Assembly: GCF_024198235.1 (NCBI RefSeq)
Contig: NZ_JAKCFB010000009.1
Location: 124,001-188,000, forward strand
DNA length: 64,000 nt
Direction: 5' to 3'
Origin: Myxococcus dinghuensis
GTDB lineage: Bacteria; Myxococcota; Myxococcia; Myxococcales; Myxococcaceae
Shown here: one piece after another, positions 1 through 7,465 of the stretch
How positions within the stretch are numbered: the stretch's first letter is position 1
Layout of the letters: every line of letters begins with the position of its first letter
The notes under the pieces: model-generated
The model's input: the letters and a program-made list of their open reading frames with translations, nothing else
What the model was told of the DNA's origin: nothing
Databases searched by the model: none
Position numbers and translations under genes: made by a program

Positions 1-184
1 TCGCCTGGCGGCACGCGTCCTCCGTCTTCTGCGACGCGCAGAAGCACTCCCAGGCATTGGCGCTCCCACAAATGGCTTCCTGCTCCACCTGCGACAGCGC
101 TCCGGGGGCACCAGGGGTGATGTCTTCGCTTCCACCACACGCGGTCAGTCCGAGCAGTGAGGCCAGCACGAGGATGCGACGCAT
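1..184 (-). CDS. Small lipoprotein, 3' end beyond window
   Basis: The reading frame opens with ATG at 184 and runs off the left edge, giving 61 visible codons. An AGGAG box lies 8 nt upstream of the start. The N-terminus MRRILVLASLLGLTACGG is a lipoprotein signal peptide with lipobox LTAC and the acylated Cys near residue 16. The mature part visible is short and has several further cysteines (CGSANAWECFC), suggesting a small disulfide-stabilised envelope lipoprotein. No family is recognised and the C-terminus is missing. Confidence 0.72.
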   Translation of the reverse strand, partial: MRRILVLASLLGLTACGGSEDITPGAPGALSQVEQEAICGSANAWECFCASQKTEDACRQA

Positions 185-309
185 GATGTCAACTCCTGTT
201 CAGCGAGGAGATGCCTCACGTCGTGTGAGGCGGCGCACCTTGCAACGAGAGGCGACGCGCTGTCGAGGATGCCCTGAGTCATCCCCCCTCAAGCGGATGA
301 CGCTCTCCG

Positions 310-561
310 TCACATGTCAGGGATTGAGCGCGTGGGTGTAACAATCAGGGATGAGGTGTCATCCGGGCGCTCGACCCACAGGAAGTGCGCGGCCCCCTCC
401 ACCCGACAGTGGAGGAGGTGGGGGCCCTGGAAGGCGGGCTGCGACCAGGGCGTCTGCTGGACGATGCGGTCGTCGGCGCCGCTGAGGGTGTCGATCCCCG
501 CGCGGGGGTTCTGGACAGCCTGCCAGCAAACCTGCCTGCTCAGGCTGTCCAGCGCGGGCAC
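310..561 (-). CDS. Possible small ORF or gene remnant
   Basis: An open frame of up to 83 residues starts at a GTG (561) and lies in exactly the same frame as the upstream gene, after its TGA at 589-591. The second half (about ADDRIVQQTPWSQPAFQGPH onward) reads like ordinary protein, the first part less so. There is no good ribosome binding site. It could be a short translated gene, the remains of a C-terminal extension cut off by a stop codon, or a chance frame. No function can be proposed. Confidence 0.3.
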   Translation of the reverse strand: MPALDSLSRQVCWQAVQNPRAGIDTLSGADDRIVQQTPWSQPAFQGPHLLHCRVEGAAHFLWVERPDDTSSLIVTPTRSIPDM

Positions 562-588
562 CTGCCATCCTCGGCCCGAACCGCCCGG

Positions 589-1311
589 TCAGGCAAAGAG
601 CGGTCTACCCTCCTCCATGGCTTCGCGGATGGCACGCGCGTCGATGCCTTCTTCACCCTTGATGAGCGAGGGATGGAGGATGCCCCTGACCGAACTCGCT
701 TCCTTCGGTGAGAAGCCGAAATAGCTCGGCTTCTTCACTTCCGTACCCTCTTCCTGGGCCCGCTTCTCCGCCTCCTCCGCGTACTTCGAGAACGCGTGGT
801 AACTGCTCTTCTCGACGCGGAGCAGCCGCGCCTGGGGCTTCTGGCCAATCTCGAAGAGGCCATCCCCCGAAGCCTCGAGCCAGCTCCCGGCGACCAGCGC
901 CTCCTTGACGGCGAAGTGCGCGGGCTTGCTGAGATGGGTGAAGGGCATCCCCTCGACATTCATCGACTTGCCGACATCGAGCATCGCGTCCATGTCGACG
1001 AAGGCCTGCTGACAGAAGATCGATCCTGTCACGAGGAGCGCACCATAGAAGTCGCCCTGGATGAAGAAGAGCGGACCGTTGACGGTGAGGTCACCGTCGA
1101 TGACATGCAGCGTGACGTCCCCTTCGTCGGCCGCACCGAAGTTCACGGGTCCGTCGATGACCACGTCGCCCTGGCGGACGAGGTAGTGCGGAGGGTCCTC
1201 GGGGAAGACCTCTCCGAGGCCGTCCTCGCTGATGCCGTTGAGCTCGTACTTCGCGCTCGCGTCCTCGAAGGGAATCTCACTCCATTCCAGTTCCTGGTTC
1301 TCGGTGAACAT
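589..1311 (-). CDS. Polymer-forming / beta-helix-like protein
   Basis: This encodes 240 residues. I chose ATG 1311 because it is preceded by a GAGGAAACG box and because the residues upstream of it look random. Residues about 50-130 carry short beta repeats of the type GDVVIDGPVNF, GDLTVNGPLFF and GALLVTGSIFC, the pattern of bactofilin-like or right-handed beta-helix stacks. No signal peptide or membrane segment is seen, so it is probably cytoplasmic. The C-terminal third is charged and helical. It is divergent from the DKNYY gene and shares the 125-bp gap at 1312-1436 as a promoter region. Exact family and role are unknown. Confidence 0.7.
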   Translation of the reverse strand: MFTENQELEWSEIPFEDASAKYELNGISEDGLGEVFPEDPPHYLVRQGDVVIDGPVNFGAADEGDVTLHVIDGDLTVNGPLFFIQGDFYGALLVTGSIFCQQAFVDMDAMLDVGKSMNVEGMPFTHLSKPAHFAVKEALVAGSWLEASGDGLFEIGQKPQARLLRVEKSSYHAFSKYAEEAEKRAQEEGTEVKKPSYFGFSPKEASSVRGILHPSLIKGEEGIDARAIREAMEEGRPLFA

Positions 1312-1436
1312 CGTTTCCTCGTTCAAGACGCGGTCGCGCCGGTATCGAAACTCGCCCGGAAACGTGTCAGTCGGTGTCCGACGCTGTTGAGGAATCAACG
1401 GCGAATGTGCCGTGAGCGGTATGTTCCGTCGAACCC

Positions 1437-2423
1437 ATGGATGACGAGATGCAGCGGACGAGCATGAGTCGTTACACCGAGCGCGATGGCGCCGTGGTCT
1501 GCACCCTCTCAGGCTTCGGAGCGGAGGTCGTCGTCGAGACGACCTTGGATTCGAAGACGTGGAGCGAGCTGGGGGATGGCTACGCCAAGGACGCTACGCG
1601 CGTGCTGTACGACGGCGAGGACATCGACGCGGACGCGGCGTCGTTCGTCGTCCTCCGTCACGGGTACGCGAAGGATGCGGCGACGGTGTTTTCACGGGGG
1701 ACGCCGGAGGAGACGGATGCTTGGGATGCGCCGAGCTTCGTCGCGTTCGGTAGGAGATACGTCGCCGATCGTCGTGGAGTCTTCTGCATCCGCTACACCT
1801 ACGACTGCTACGAAGCTGTCGAGGTCTCTGGCGCGGACCCCCGTGACTTCGAGGAGATCGGGCTCGCACTCGGCCGCGCGCCGCGCGCAGGTGTGGTCTA
1901 CAACAATGGTGTCGTCGAAGCGCGCCTCGAGGCGTCCTCCATCGAGCTTCGCGGCCGGTGTTTCGTCGTCGATCGCAACGGCGTCTACCATCTTCACTCC
2001 GGCGGGAAACACACCGACACGAACACGCTCTCCCGGATCGACGCGGACCCGCGCTCCTTCACCGTGTTGGGTGAGTACTACGCGGCCGATGCAGGGAACG
2101 TCTTCTATTTCCTCGACGACGACGGCGACGCCGACGTGGCGACGCTCCGGCGCATCGTCGGTGTTTCGCCCGTGGGGTTCGAGGTCATCGGGGCGTTGGA
2201 CGGATATGCTCGCGCTGGGCAGCTCATCCTCAATCACGGCGTCGTCGAGACCGAGATCGTCGATCCCGCGAGCTTCGAGGCGCTCGCACCCGGGTGGGCC
2301 CGCGACCGCCTGCACGTCTACGAAATGCGTCCTCAGCTCCGCGCGATGGCCGGCTTCCAATACGAGGTGCTGTCGGCCCGAATCGTCCCCGGCGCGGATC
2401 CCACCACGTTCCGGAACGTGTAA
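1437..2423 (+). CDS. DKNYY-family repeat protein
   Basis: A 328-residue protein built of repeated units of the form 'YAKDATRVLYDGEDI', 'YVADRRGVFCI', 'FVVDRNGVYHL' and 'YAADAGNVFYF'. Each is followed by an 'ADPxSFxVLG' strand. This is the DKNYY repeat described in many bacteria, for which no biochemical activity is established. No signal peptide is seen. ATG 1437 has no clear Shine-Dalgarno sequence; an internal ATG at 1464 is an alternative. It converges on the interrupted membrane-protein gene at 2528. Confidence 0.75.
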   Translation: MDDEMQRTSMSRYTERDGAVVCTLSGFGAEVVVETTLDSKTWSELGDGYAKDATRVLYDGEDIDADAASFVVLRHGYAKDAATVFSRGTPEETDAWDAPSFVAFGRRYVADRRGVFCIRYTYDCYEAVEVSGADPRDFEEIGLALGRAPRAGVVYNNGVVEARLEASSIELRGRCFVVDRNGVYHLHSGGKHTDTNTLSRIDADPRSFTVLGEYYAADAGNVFYFLDDDGDADVATLRRIVGVSPVGFEVIGALDGYARAGQLILNHGVVETEIVDPASFEALAPGWARDRLHVYEMRPQLRAMAGFQYEVLSARIVPGADPTTFRNV

Positions 2424-2527
2424 TCGCTCCGGTCGCGTGCCGAGTCCGCTGTTGCAGGACAGCGCGACCTGGTCCGTCTGTCCGAGCGGGCGCGCCCCCG
2501 CGGCGACTCCGGGCCGCGCGGCGGCGG

Positions 2528-2742
2528 TCAGGAGTTCTCGGGCGTGAGGGGCGGGGTGGGGTGCATGACCGCCACGCGGCGAGGGTCCCTGGGGTCGATG
2601 ACCACATCCAGGGTGGACCCCACGTCTGCCTTGCCCGCGAGGATGAGGGCGGGGAGCAGGGCGCGGGTCTTCGCCTCGTAGGTGTCGTGTCCATGTCGCC
2701 AGACCCGGACGGGCAAGGACGTGACCTGGAGGTTGTTCACCC
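2528..2742 (-). pseudogene. 3' half of split DUF3592-like membrane protein gene
   Basis: The frame reads VNNLQVTSLPVRVW and continues to a stop at 2528, ending with the DVVIDPRDPRRVAV signature common at the end of short DUF3592-like proteins. It has no start of its own beyond the GTG of the VNN codons at 2732-2740. Its 5' half lies about 2.9 kb away at 5636-5836. Joining the two at the shared GGTTGTTCACCC sequence restores one uninterrupted 134-residue frame. The gene has therefore been split by the element described at 2731-5646, and this half is probably not translated into a working protein. Confidence 0.8.
2731..2742. repeat. Left core repeat (attL core)
   Basis: GGTTGTTCACCC, identical to the copy at 5635-5646. 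The flanking bases differ on both sides, so the identity is exactly the core. It encodes the VNN codons on the minus strand, which is why the host reading frame is conserved on excision. Confidence 0.75.
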
Positions 2743-2811
2743 CCCGCTGCTTCTACTGATAAACCAGCAAGTTCAGTTGCTTACTTCACTAGCGGGTGTC
2801 TTCGCCCCTGT

Positions 2812-2833
2812 CGTGTGCCCTCAGTGTGCCCCT
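2812..2833. repeat. Left arm-type direct repeat
   Basis: Twenty-two bases that match 5485-5506 at 21 of 22 positions in the same orientation. Each copy holds GTGTGCCC twice, spaced 11 bp (one helical turn). It overlaps the stop codon of the recombinase remnant. Paired repeats flanking a core, with one overlapping the end of int, resemble arm-type integrase sites; that function is inferred. Confidence 0.55.
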
Positions 2834-3102
2834 TCGGTGACGGACCCCGAAGCGGACGGAGGGAAGGGGTTGGGCCTGTCGAGCTGCTGAACCGCGTTCG
2901 CGCGCGTTTCCGGCGACAGATGGGCGTATCGCTCGGTCATGGCGATGGTCGCGTGTCCCATGAGTTCCTGGATGACCTTCAGAGGGATCCCGCGCATGGC
3001 GAGATGGCTGCCGTAGGTATGGCGTAGATCGTGCCATCCGATGAGCCCTTGCTCGCGACTGATGCCTACCCTCGACCTCGACTTCCTAATGATTCTGATC
3101 AT
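2821..3102 (-). pseudogene. Tyrosine recombinase/integrase, C-terminal fragment
   Basis: Residues after the first ~15 match the end of the phage-type integrase catalytic domain. Box II HDLRHTYGSHL supplies His and Arg, LMGHAT the second His region, and ERYAHL the nucleophilic Tyr. The N-terminal DNA-binding region and the box I Arg are absent, and an in-frame TAG sits directly before the first ATG at 3102. It therefore cannot encode an active recombinase. Its position 80 bp inside the left core is where int normally sits in integrative elements. It stops within the left arm repeat. Confidence 0.82.
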
Positions 3103-3251
3103 CTATGGTGCGGGTGCCCTGCCTGCCAGGGGGAGACCGTCTCGGTTGGTTTCACCGAGGAGCTTCCCTCTTTCCCGCTCGTCCCTGTTCGCCGACTACA
3201 CACTTATAGGGACACAACCACGACTGCGGGGGCCCTGAGGTGAGGACCACA

Positions 3252-3285
3252 ATGACGGGCACCTATGAATCCAGGTGCCCGTCAT
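3252..3285 (-). terminator. Hairpin terminator after exported-protein gene
   Basis: Perfect 13-bp arms ATGACGGGCACCT (3252-3264) and AGGTGCCCGTCAT (3273-3285) enclose an 8-nt loop. It lies about 55 bp past the stop of the minus-strand gene at 3341, so it probably ends that transcript. No clear T-run follows. Confidence 0.6.
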
Positions 3286-3340
3286 CGTGTACAGGACGGG
3301 TGACAATGCATGGCTGGCAATGGCGCGCTGGTGGTGGCAG

Positions 3341-4273
3341 CTAGGGACTCTTCGCGGGCGGCGCTCTCTTCGTGAGTTCTCGCTTGAGTTGATGGCAGCG
3401 CGGTTCGTACTGAGGTTCGCTGATGGTTGCCCTGTTGCCGTTCATCTGGTTCCGCTGAACAGCTTCATCAATCAGCACGCCCTCGGCCCGCGCTGCCTTG
3501 CAATAGGCCTCCATCGAGGCCACCGTATTCCCCGCCTGTTCATAGAGTGCTGCCCGCTCGGCCCAGCAGAGCATCGCGAGTGTTTCAGGCGTCCGCGCAA
3601 GAAACGAATCCAGGACATCAATGGCTTCTCGTGCTGCTCCGGTCGCACGGAGGTACTCGCGTGTCGCGAGCACCTTCTCGCATTCCAGGTTGGCATCCAG
3701 TTCGGAAGGTTGAGCGTTGACTTGGAGTTCCTCGCCCACAAATGCCGTGCCCTTCCAGCTCCCTTCCTGGGTGTCGGAGCGTGAGTCAAAATGCGCGCGG
3801 AAGATGTAGGAGCCTGGAACGAGGGCAAGGGCCGCCGTCTCCTGCTCTGTCAACCCGAAGTGGCCTATGAGGATGCGAGCAGCACCAGGCTGCAGGGAGA
3901 CCTGCCGCGGGGAGCCTCCTAGGTAGCGAAGACGCAGGGGGGTCACCACCCGGCGCTTGAGGGTCTCGTTGAAGCGAGCGAGCTCGAACCGGACCAGTGG
4001 ACTCAGGTTGTCTGTGCGGGAGGTGACGACGAGGCTCCTTGCGACTCCTGGCTTCGCTTCATCCTCCGCACTGGGAAGGAGGCGCAGGTAGACCGTGACG
4101 ACCATCGGCCAACCCGGAAACAGGCGTCCGGGTGTCGTCGAGAAAGAAAGCTTGGCTCGAACCTCCTCCGGAGTCTGGGGAAGCGGAGTGGGCGTGAAGC
4201 GCGGCTGGGCCTGGGCCAGCGAGGCCAGGGCGAGGACCGCAAGAATCAGCGCGAGGGGAAATGTCTTCGTCAT
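3341..4273 (-). CDS. Exported protein with helical repeat tail
   Basis: A 310-residue protein starting at ATG 4273 with AGGA 8 nt upstream. Residues 1-22 form a classical signal peptide ending ASLAQAQ. The middle (about 45-190) looks like a beta-rich domain. Residues about 205-290 contain helix pairs (AREAIDVLDSFLARTP, ALYEQAGNTVASMEAYCKAA) of TPR type, with scattered cysteines. It is probably periplasmic or outer-membrane associated. It is the only intact sizeable gene in the integrated element, so it may be cargo. No specific family is recognised. Confidence 0.75.
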   Translation of the reverse strand: MTKTFPLALILAVLALASLAQAQPRFTPTPLPQTPEEVRAKLSFSTTPGRLFPGWPMVVTVYLRLLPSAEDEAKPGVARSLVVTSRTDNLSPLVRFELARFNETLKRRVVTPLRLRYLGGSPRQVSLQPGAARILIGHFGLTEQETAALALVPGSYIFRAHFDSRSDTQEGSWKGTAFVGEELQVNAQPSELDANLECEKVLATREYLRATGAAREAIDVLDSFLARTPETLAMLCWAERAALYEQAGNTVASMEAYCKAARAEGVLIDEAVQRNQMNGNRATISEPQYEPRCHQLKRELTKRAPPAKSP

Positions 4274-4363
4274 GGCGAGTTCCTGATGGGATGTGGGGAG
4301 CGGTCATTCACGCAAAGGCGATGATTGCAGTTTCCTCGTGTCGGCGCGGCGTTTCCATGCCGG

Positions 4364-4850
4364 TCAGGCCCAGCAGCCGACGCGCGTGCGGCCCTCCGGC
4401 AACGTCACCACGTTGTAGCCCGTGTACCCGTCCACCACGAGCGCACCCGTGGTGCCGCCCAGCACGTCCTTGGGCGTCTTTCCCGCGCGGCCCAGGCTGA
4501 AGCGGTAGCCGATGAGCCACGCGCCCTCGCGTGTCTGGGTGAGAAACGTCCAGAGGTAACCCCGGCGCGTCTTCTTCACGTCCAGCACCCGCAGCGGTGT
4601 CTCGTCCGCCAGCACGACTTCGGCGGACGCGATGCATTGCAGCAGGTGCGTCGACAGAGGCAGCAGCACCGAGGCCGAGTGGTGGAAGAGGTCCGTCAGC
4701 GTGCTGCGACTCATGGGGACGCCGCCTCGCTCCAACCGCTGCGCCAGCCGGTGCAAGGGCATGGCGTCCGCGCACTTGGAGACGACAACGTGCGCGAGCA
4801 GGCCCGGGCCGTACTCGCCCTTGTCCACCACCTTGGGTGGAATCGGATGA
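4364..4850 (-). pseudogene. IS66-type transposase fragment
   Basis: The frame from about 4850 down to 4364 reads IPPKVVDKGEYGPGLLAHV and later ADETPLRVLD and VVDGYTGYN. These are the middle of an IS66 family TnpC transposase, including the first two catalytic Asp residues. It stops at RVGCWA, just before the region with the third acidic residue, and its N-terminus (zinc finger and leucine-rich region) is missing. Both ends are broken and no IS66 inverted repeats are seen, so this is a dead remnant nested in the integrated element. Confidence 0.8.
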
Positions 4851-4852
4851 TC

Positions 4853-4984
4853 ATGGACGCCCTACTCCAGGCTGAGACGAAAGCCGGCCGGATGTTGACG
4901 CGGGATGGGATCTTGAGGGAGGTCGCGAGGCATATGCGGGACTATCGAATCCCTATGAACTTCACTTTTGGGAGGGGACGATGA
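4853..4984 (+). CDS. Short ORF coupled to downstream gene
   Basis: Forty-three residues, MDALLQAETKAGRMLTRDG and on, ending at a TGA that overlaps the ATG of the next frame at 4981. The coupling suggests it was the tail of a real gene whose 5' part was lost at the IS66 breakpoint near 4850. No domain is recognised. It may still be translated, but a truncated remnant is more likely. Confidence 0.4.
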   Translation: MDALLQAETKAGRMLTRDGILREVARHMRDYRIPMNFTFGRGR

Positions 4985-5440
4985 GTGGTGGAGAGACATG
5001 GCGGGGCGACATCAAGGCACGCCTGTCCGAGCGGGTTCGTGAACGCGGCTTCGCCTCACTCCTCGCCTTTGCCGAAGCACGCCCTGCCGTTCCGCTCTAC
5101 GTCCTTGCCGACGAACTGGGCTTCGACGTTGCGGCTGTGCAGATTCTAAGCGGCTTGATGAACGAGGCGGAGCAGCGCAAGCAGGTAACGCGCTTGGTAC
5201 GTGACGTCCTCGTGCGCGAGTTGGCCGAGAGGTTTTCGAATGGCTGGCCGGACGTGCGGGACGATGCAGCCCGTGGAGAGGTTGCGATGGGGCTTGGGTC
5301 GTGGTTCGCCTATACCCCACCGGGAGCGGGTTGACCGGGCAGGGAATGAGCTTCTCTCCAACCCCCCGCCGACCGGCTGGCGCCCTCTCGGACCTGACGA
5401 CGAGCTTCTCCGGATGCTCCTGCCGGACGAGGAAGCCTGA
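4981..5440 (+). pseudogene. Hypothetical protein gene with a single-base frameshift
   Basis: ATG 4981 follows a GGGAGGGGAC box and opens a 117-residue frame ending at 5334. The natural C-terminus (HRERVDRAGNELL to LLRMLLPDEEA, stop at 5440) continues in the +1 frame. Removing one C from the CCCC run at 5315-5318 joins the halves into one 152-residue protein (YTP-HRERV). The protein is helical and charged with no signal peptide. Either the gene is inactivated, the run is a sequencing error, or slippage allows both products. The family is not identified. Confidence 0.6.
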
Positions 5441-5484
5441 CCACCCCTGAAGCAGGTGAGTTGGTGAGTTAGGGACCATGCCGC

Positions 5485-5506
5485 CGTGTGCCCCCAGTGT
5501 GCCCCT
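5485..5506. repeat. Right arm-type direct repeat
   Basis: Same orientation as 2812-2833 and identical at 21 of 22 bases, again two GTGTGCCC units 11 bp apart. It sits 128 bp inside the right core. Unlike the left copy it is not next to recombinase coding sequence, which argues for a site function rather than a leftover of a second int gene. Confidence 0.55.
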
Positions 5507-5575
5507 CCAGCGAGGTTTGAGGTGGCACCTGGGGAAACAACGTGGGACGGGGCGGGATGAACAACCTGAGGAAAT

Positions 5576-5836
5576 TCAAGGCGATAGCGGGTAACAGCGC
5601 GTCCTGCTTAGGGTTTTCCATCGCCCTGCCTGCGGGTTGTTCACCCGCAGCCCCGTGACCTGGCGCTCCAGGAGCTCGGCCTCCGCCCTCTCTCCCGAGG
5701 CGAGGAGGCGGGGGACCTCGACGAGGAACCACCGGGAGTCGAGGGGGCTGCGGATGAAGAACAGGACGCCGAACGCCACGGCGACGACGGCGATTCCCGA
5801 CAGCAGCACCCACCCGGTGGACGTCCCTTGATCCAT
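5576..5836 (-). pseudogene. 5' half of split DUF3592-like membrane protein gene
   Basis: ATG 5836 opens a protein with one membrane helix at residues about 8-28 (VLLSGIAVVAVAFGVLFFI). A cytoplasmic part follows with the family-like string SGERAEAELLERQVTGLRVNN. After residue 67 the frame enters the inserted element and adds an unrelated tail to a stop at 5576. The missing remainder is the frame ending at 2528. A truncated membrane-anchored product could still be made. The gene lies just downstream of the serine-hydrolase gene in the same direction. Confidence 0.78.
5635..5646. repeat. Right core repeat (attR core)
   Basis: GGTTGTTCACCC, a perfect copy of 2731-2742. An inverted core-like sequence GGGATGAACAACC lies 69 bp inside, at 5554-5566, with one extra base. 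Confidence 0.75.
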
Positions 5837-5900
5837 GGCGAGACGCAGTGGAGGGACGGCCACCCGGCAATGAGATGGCCGACCCTGCCGGTCCGCGGGC

Positions 5901-7373
5901 TCAGGGCGCCTTCGGCGCCTTCTTCTCCAGCCGCTCGATGACCTCAACGGCGTTGCGGTTGTCCGGGTCCAGCTCCAGCGAGCGGCGATAGCTGGCCAGG
6001 GCCTTCGCCTCGTCACCGCTGGCCAGGTAGGCCTCGCCCAGGCTGTCGTGCGCGTTGGAGTCCTGGGGATAGGACTCCGCGTTCAGCTTGAACACCTCGA
6101 GGGCGTCCGCCATGCGCTGGTCGCGCAGCAGGATGTAGCCGACGGTGTTGAGCTGTCCGGGGGAGAAGTCGTACTGCGTGGCCTTGTTCGCCTTGAGGTC
6201 GCGATACATCGCGACGACGTCGGCGACGGGGGCCTTCGCCAGTCGCTCCAGCACCACCTCGCCGATGGGGGGCCGGGGGGCGCGGGGCGTCACCCCGTGG
6301 AGGATGCTCAGCAGGCCCCGGGCCAGCTCCTCGACCTTGTCGCCGCGCGAGGTGTTGTCGAGGACGATGACGACCTCCTTGCTCGCGGGGACGCGGACCA
6401 GGAACGTGTTGAAGCCGTTGATGCCGCCGCCGTGGCTCTGCGTCGCCACCTCCGTCTTGCCGTCATCCAGCTTGAGGGACTTCACGCTCCAGCCGAACGC
6501 GTAGTTGCGCAGGCCGGGGGTGAACATGCGCTCCTCGAGCGGCTTGGGCAGCAGCTTGCCCTGGGAGAGGGCGCGGTCCCAGCGATACAGGTCCCCCACC
6601 GTGGAGTAGAGCGAGCCGGCGGCGTAGGGCAGGCCCATGTCGATATAGGGCGCGTTGAGGTAGCCCGTCGGCCGGAGCACGTAGCCGCTCGCGCGCTTGG
6701 GGAGCACCGTCGCCGACACGTCGTAGCCGGAGTCCTTCATTCCCACGGGCGTGAAGATGCGCTCCTGGAGCGCCTTCGCGTAGCTCTTCCCGGTGACCTT
6801 CTCGATGATGGCGCCCAGCAGGAAGTAGCCGGAGTTGTTGTAGGAGAACTGGGTCCCCGGCTCGAAGGCCAGGTCGCCGCTGGCGTGCTGCCGGACGAAG
6901 TCGGAGACGGTGTACGGGTTGCGCGCCACCTTGTCGTTGAAGTCGGGATGCGACGTGTAGCTGGGGATGCCGGAGGTGTGGTTCAGCAGGTGCGTGAGGG
7001 TGACGCGGTCCCCGGTGTCCTTGCGGTAGTCCGGCAGGTAGCGGGTGACGGGGGCATCGAGCTCCAGCTTCCCCTCCGCCACCAACTGCAGGATGACCAT
7101 GGCCGTGAACTGCTTGGTGATGGAGCCGATGCGGAACTTCGTGTCGGGTGTGTTGGGCACCTGCCACTCGAAGTTCGCCGAACCGTAGGCCTTCTCGAGG
7201 ACGATGCCGCCCTCGTTGGCCACCAGCACCGTGCCGTTGAACTGGCGGAGCTTGTGGTACTGCGCGGCCAGCTTGTCCATCGCGGCCTTGCTCGGCGCGG
7301 CGCTGGCGGCGGAGGCCAGCGCGCACGCCATGAGCCCGAATACGACGCCGAGCCGGGCCAGTGTCCTCTGCAT
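5901..7373 (-). CDS. Secreted beta-lactamase/PBP-type serine hydrolase with TPR tail
   Basis: A 490-residue protein. ATG 7373 is chosen because it follows AGGAGAAGG and opens a clean signal peptide (residues 1-26, ending ASAAP). The catalytic domain of class C beta-lactamase/DD-peptidase type shows S84-I-T-K87, Y178-N-N and an SHGGG motif, all three family boxes. Residues about 415-485 form tetratricopeptide-like helices (AHDSLGEAYLASGDEAKAL). Such hydrolases act on D-amino-acid peptides or esters in the periplasm; the substrate cannot be told. A palindrome 25 bp upstream may regulate it. Confidence 0.88.
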   Translation of the reverse strand: MQRTLARLGVVFGLMACALASAASAAPSKAAMDKLAAQYHKLRQFNGTVLVANEGGIVLEKAYGSANFEWQVPNTPDTKFRIGSITKQFTAMVILQLVAEGKLELDAPVTRYLPDYRKDTGDRVTLTHLLNHTSGIPSYTSHPDFNDKVARNPYTVSDFVRQHASGDLAFEPGTQFSYNNSGYFLLGAIIEKVTGKSYAKALQERIFTPVGMKDSGYDVSATVLPKRASGYVLRPTGYLNAPYIDMGLPYAAGSLYSTVGDLYRWDRALSQGKLLPKPLEERMFTPGLRNYAFGWSVKSLKLDDGKTEVATQSHGGGINGFNTFLVRVPASKEVVIVLDNTSRGDKVEELARGLLSILHGVTPRAPRPPIGEVVLERLAKAPVADVVAMYRDLKANKATQYDFSPGQLNTVGYILLRDQRMADALEVFKLNAESYPQDSNAHDSLGEAYLASGDEAKALASYRRSLELDPDNRNAVEVIERLEKKAPKAP

Positions 7374-7397
7374 ACGACCTTCTCCTGGATGGGGGGA

Positions 7398-7421
7398 CAT
7401 GTCGTGGAGGTGTACGACATG
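7398..7421 (-). promoter_or_regulatory. Candidate operator upstream of serine hydrolase
   Basis: Inverted repeat CATGTCGT (7398-7405) and ACGACATG (7414-7421), 8-bp perfect arms with an 8-bp spacer, lies 25 bp before the start codon. The geometry fits a dimeric repressor site. No regulator gene is adjacent, so the binding protein is unknown. Confidence 0.45.
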
Positions 7422-7439
7422 CGGGGTGGGTGATTGCAT

Positions 7440-7461
7440 CCCCCTTCTGTCCAGGAGGGGG
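7440..7461 (-). terminator. Hairpin after LVIVD lipoprotein gene
   Basis: CCCCCT (7440-7445) pairs with AGGGGG (7456-7461) around a 10-nt loop. It starts 5 bp past the stop of the minus-strand gene at 7466 and probably separates it from the hydrolase gene. Confidence 0.4.
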
Positions 7462-7465
7462 CGTC

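Larger units (their letters stand above)
2731..5646. mobile_element. Decayed integrative element splitting a host gene
   Basis: A 2,904-bp insertion (one core repeat plus the interior) lies between two perfect 12-bp copies of GGTTGTTCACCC. Removing it restores the frame of a small membrane protein exactly. Inside are the C-terminus of a tyrosine recombinase next to the left core, an exported protein with a terminator, an IS66 transposase fragment, a short ORF and a frameshifted gene. Both ends carry a near-identical 22-bp motif that may be the recombinase arm sites. Because the recombinase lacks most of its body, the element is likely immobile unless helped in trans. The stretch 5441-5634 holds no gene; it contains the right arm motif and an inverted core-like sequence at 5554-5566. 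Confidence 0.75.

Noticed and set aside
3031-3243. Plus-strand frame with CGCPACQGE motif
   Set aside because: It is short, overlaps the recombinase remnant, lacks a ribosome site and the motif is a single CxxC pair. Too weak to call a gene, though it could be a fragment of lost DNA.
5485-5506. Right arm repeat read as the end of a second integrase gene
   Set aside because: No integrase coding sequence lies on the expected side and the flanks are not similar to the left copy, so a paired site is the better reading.
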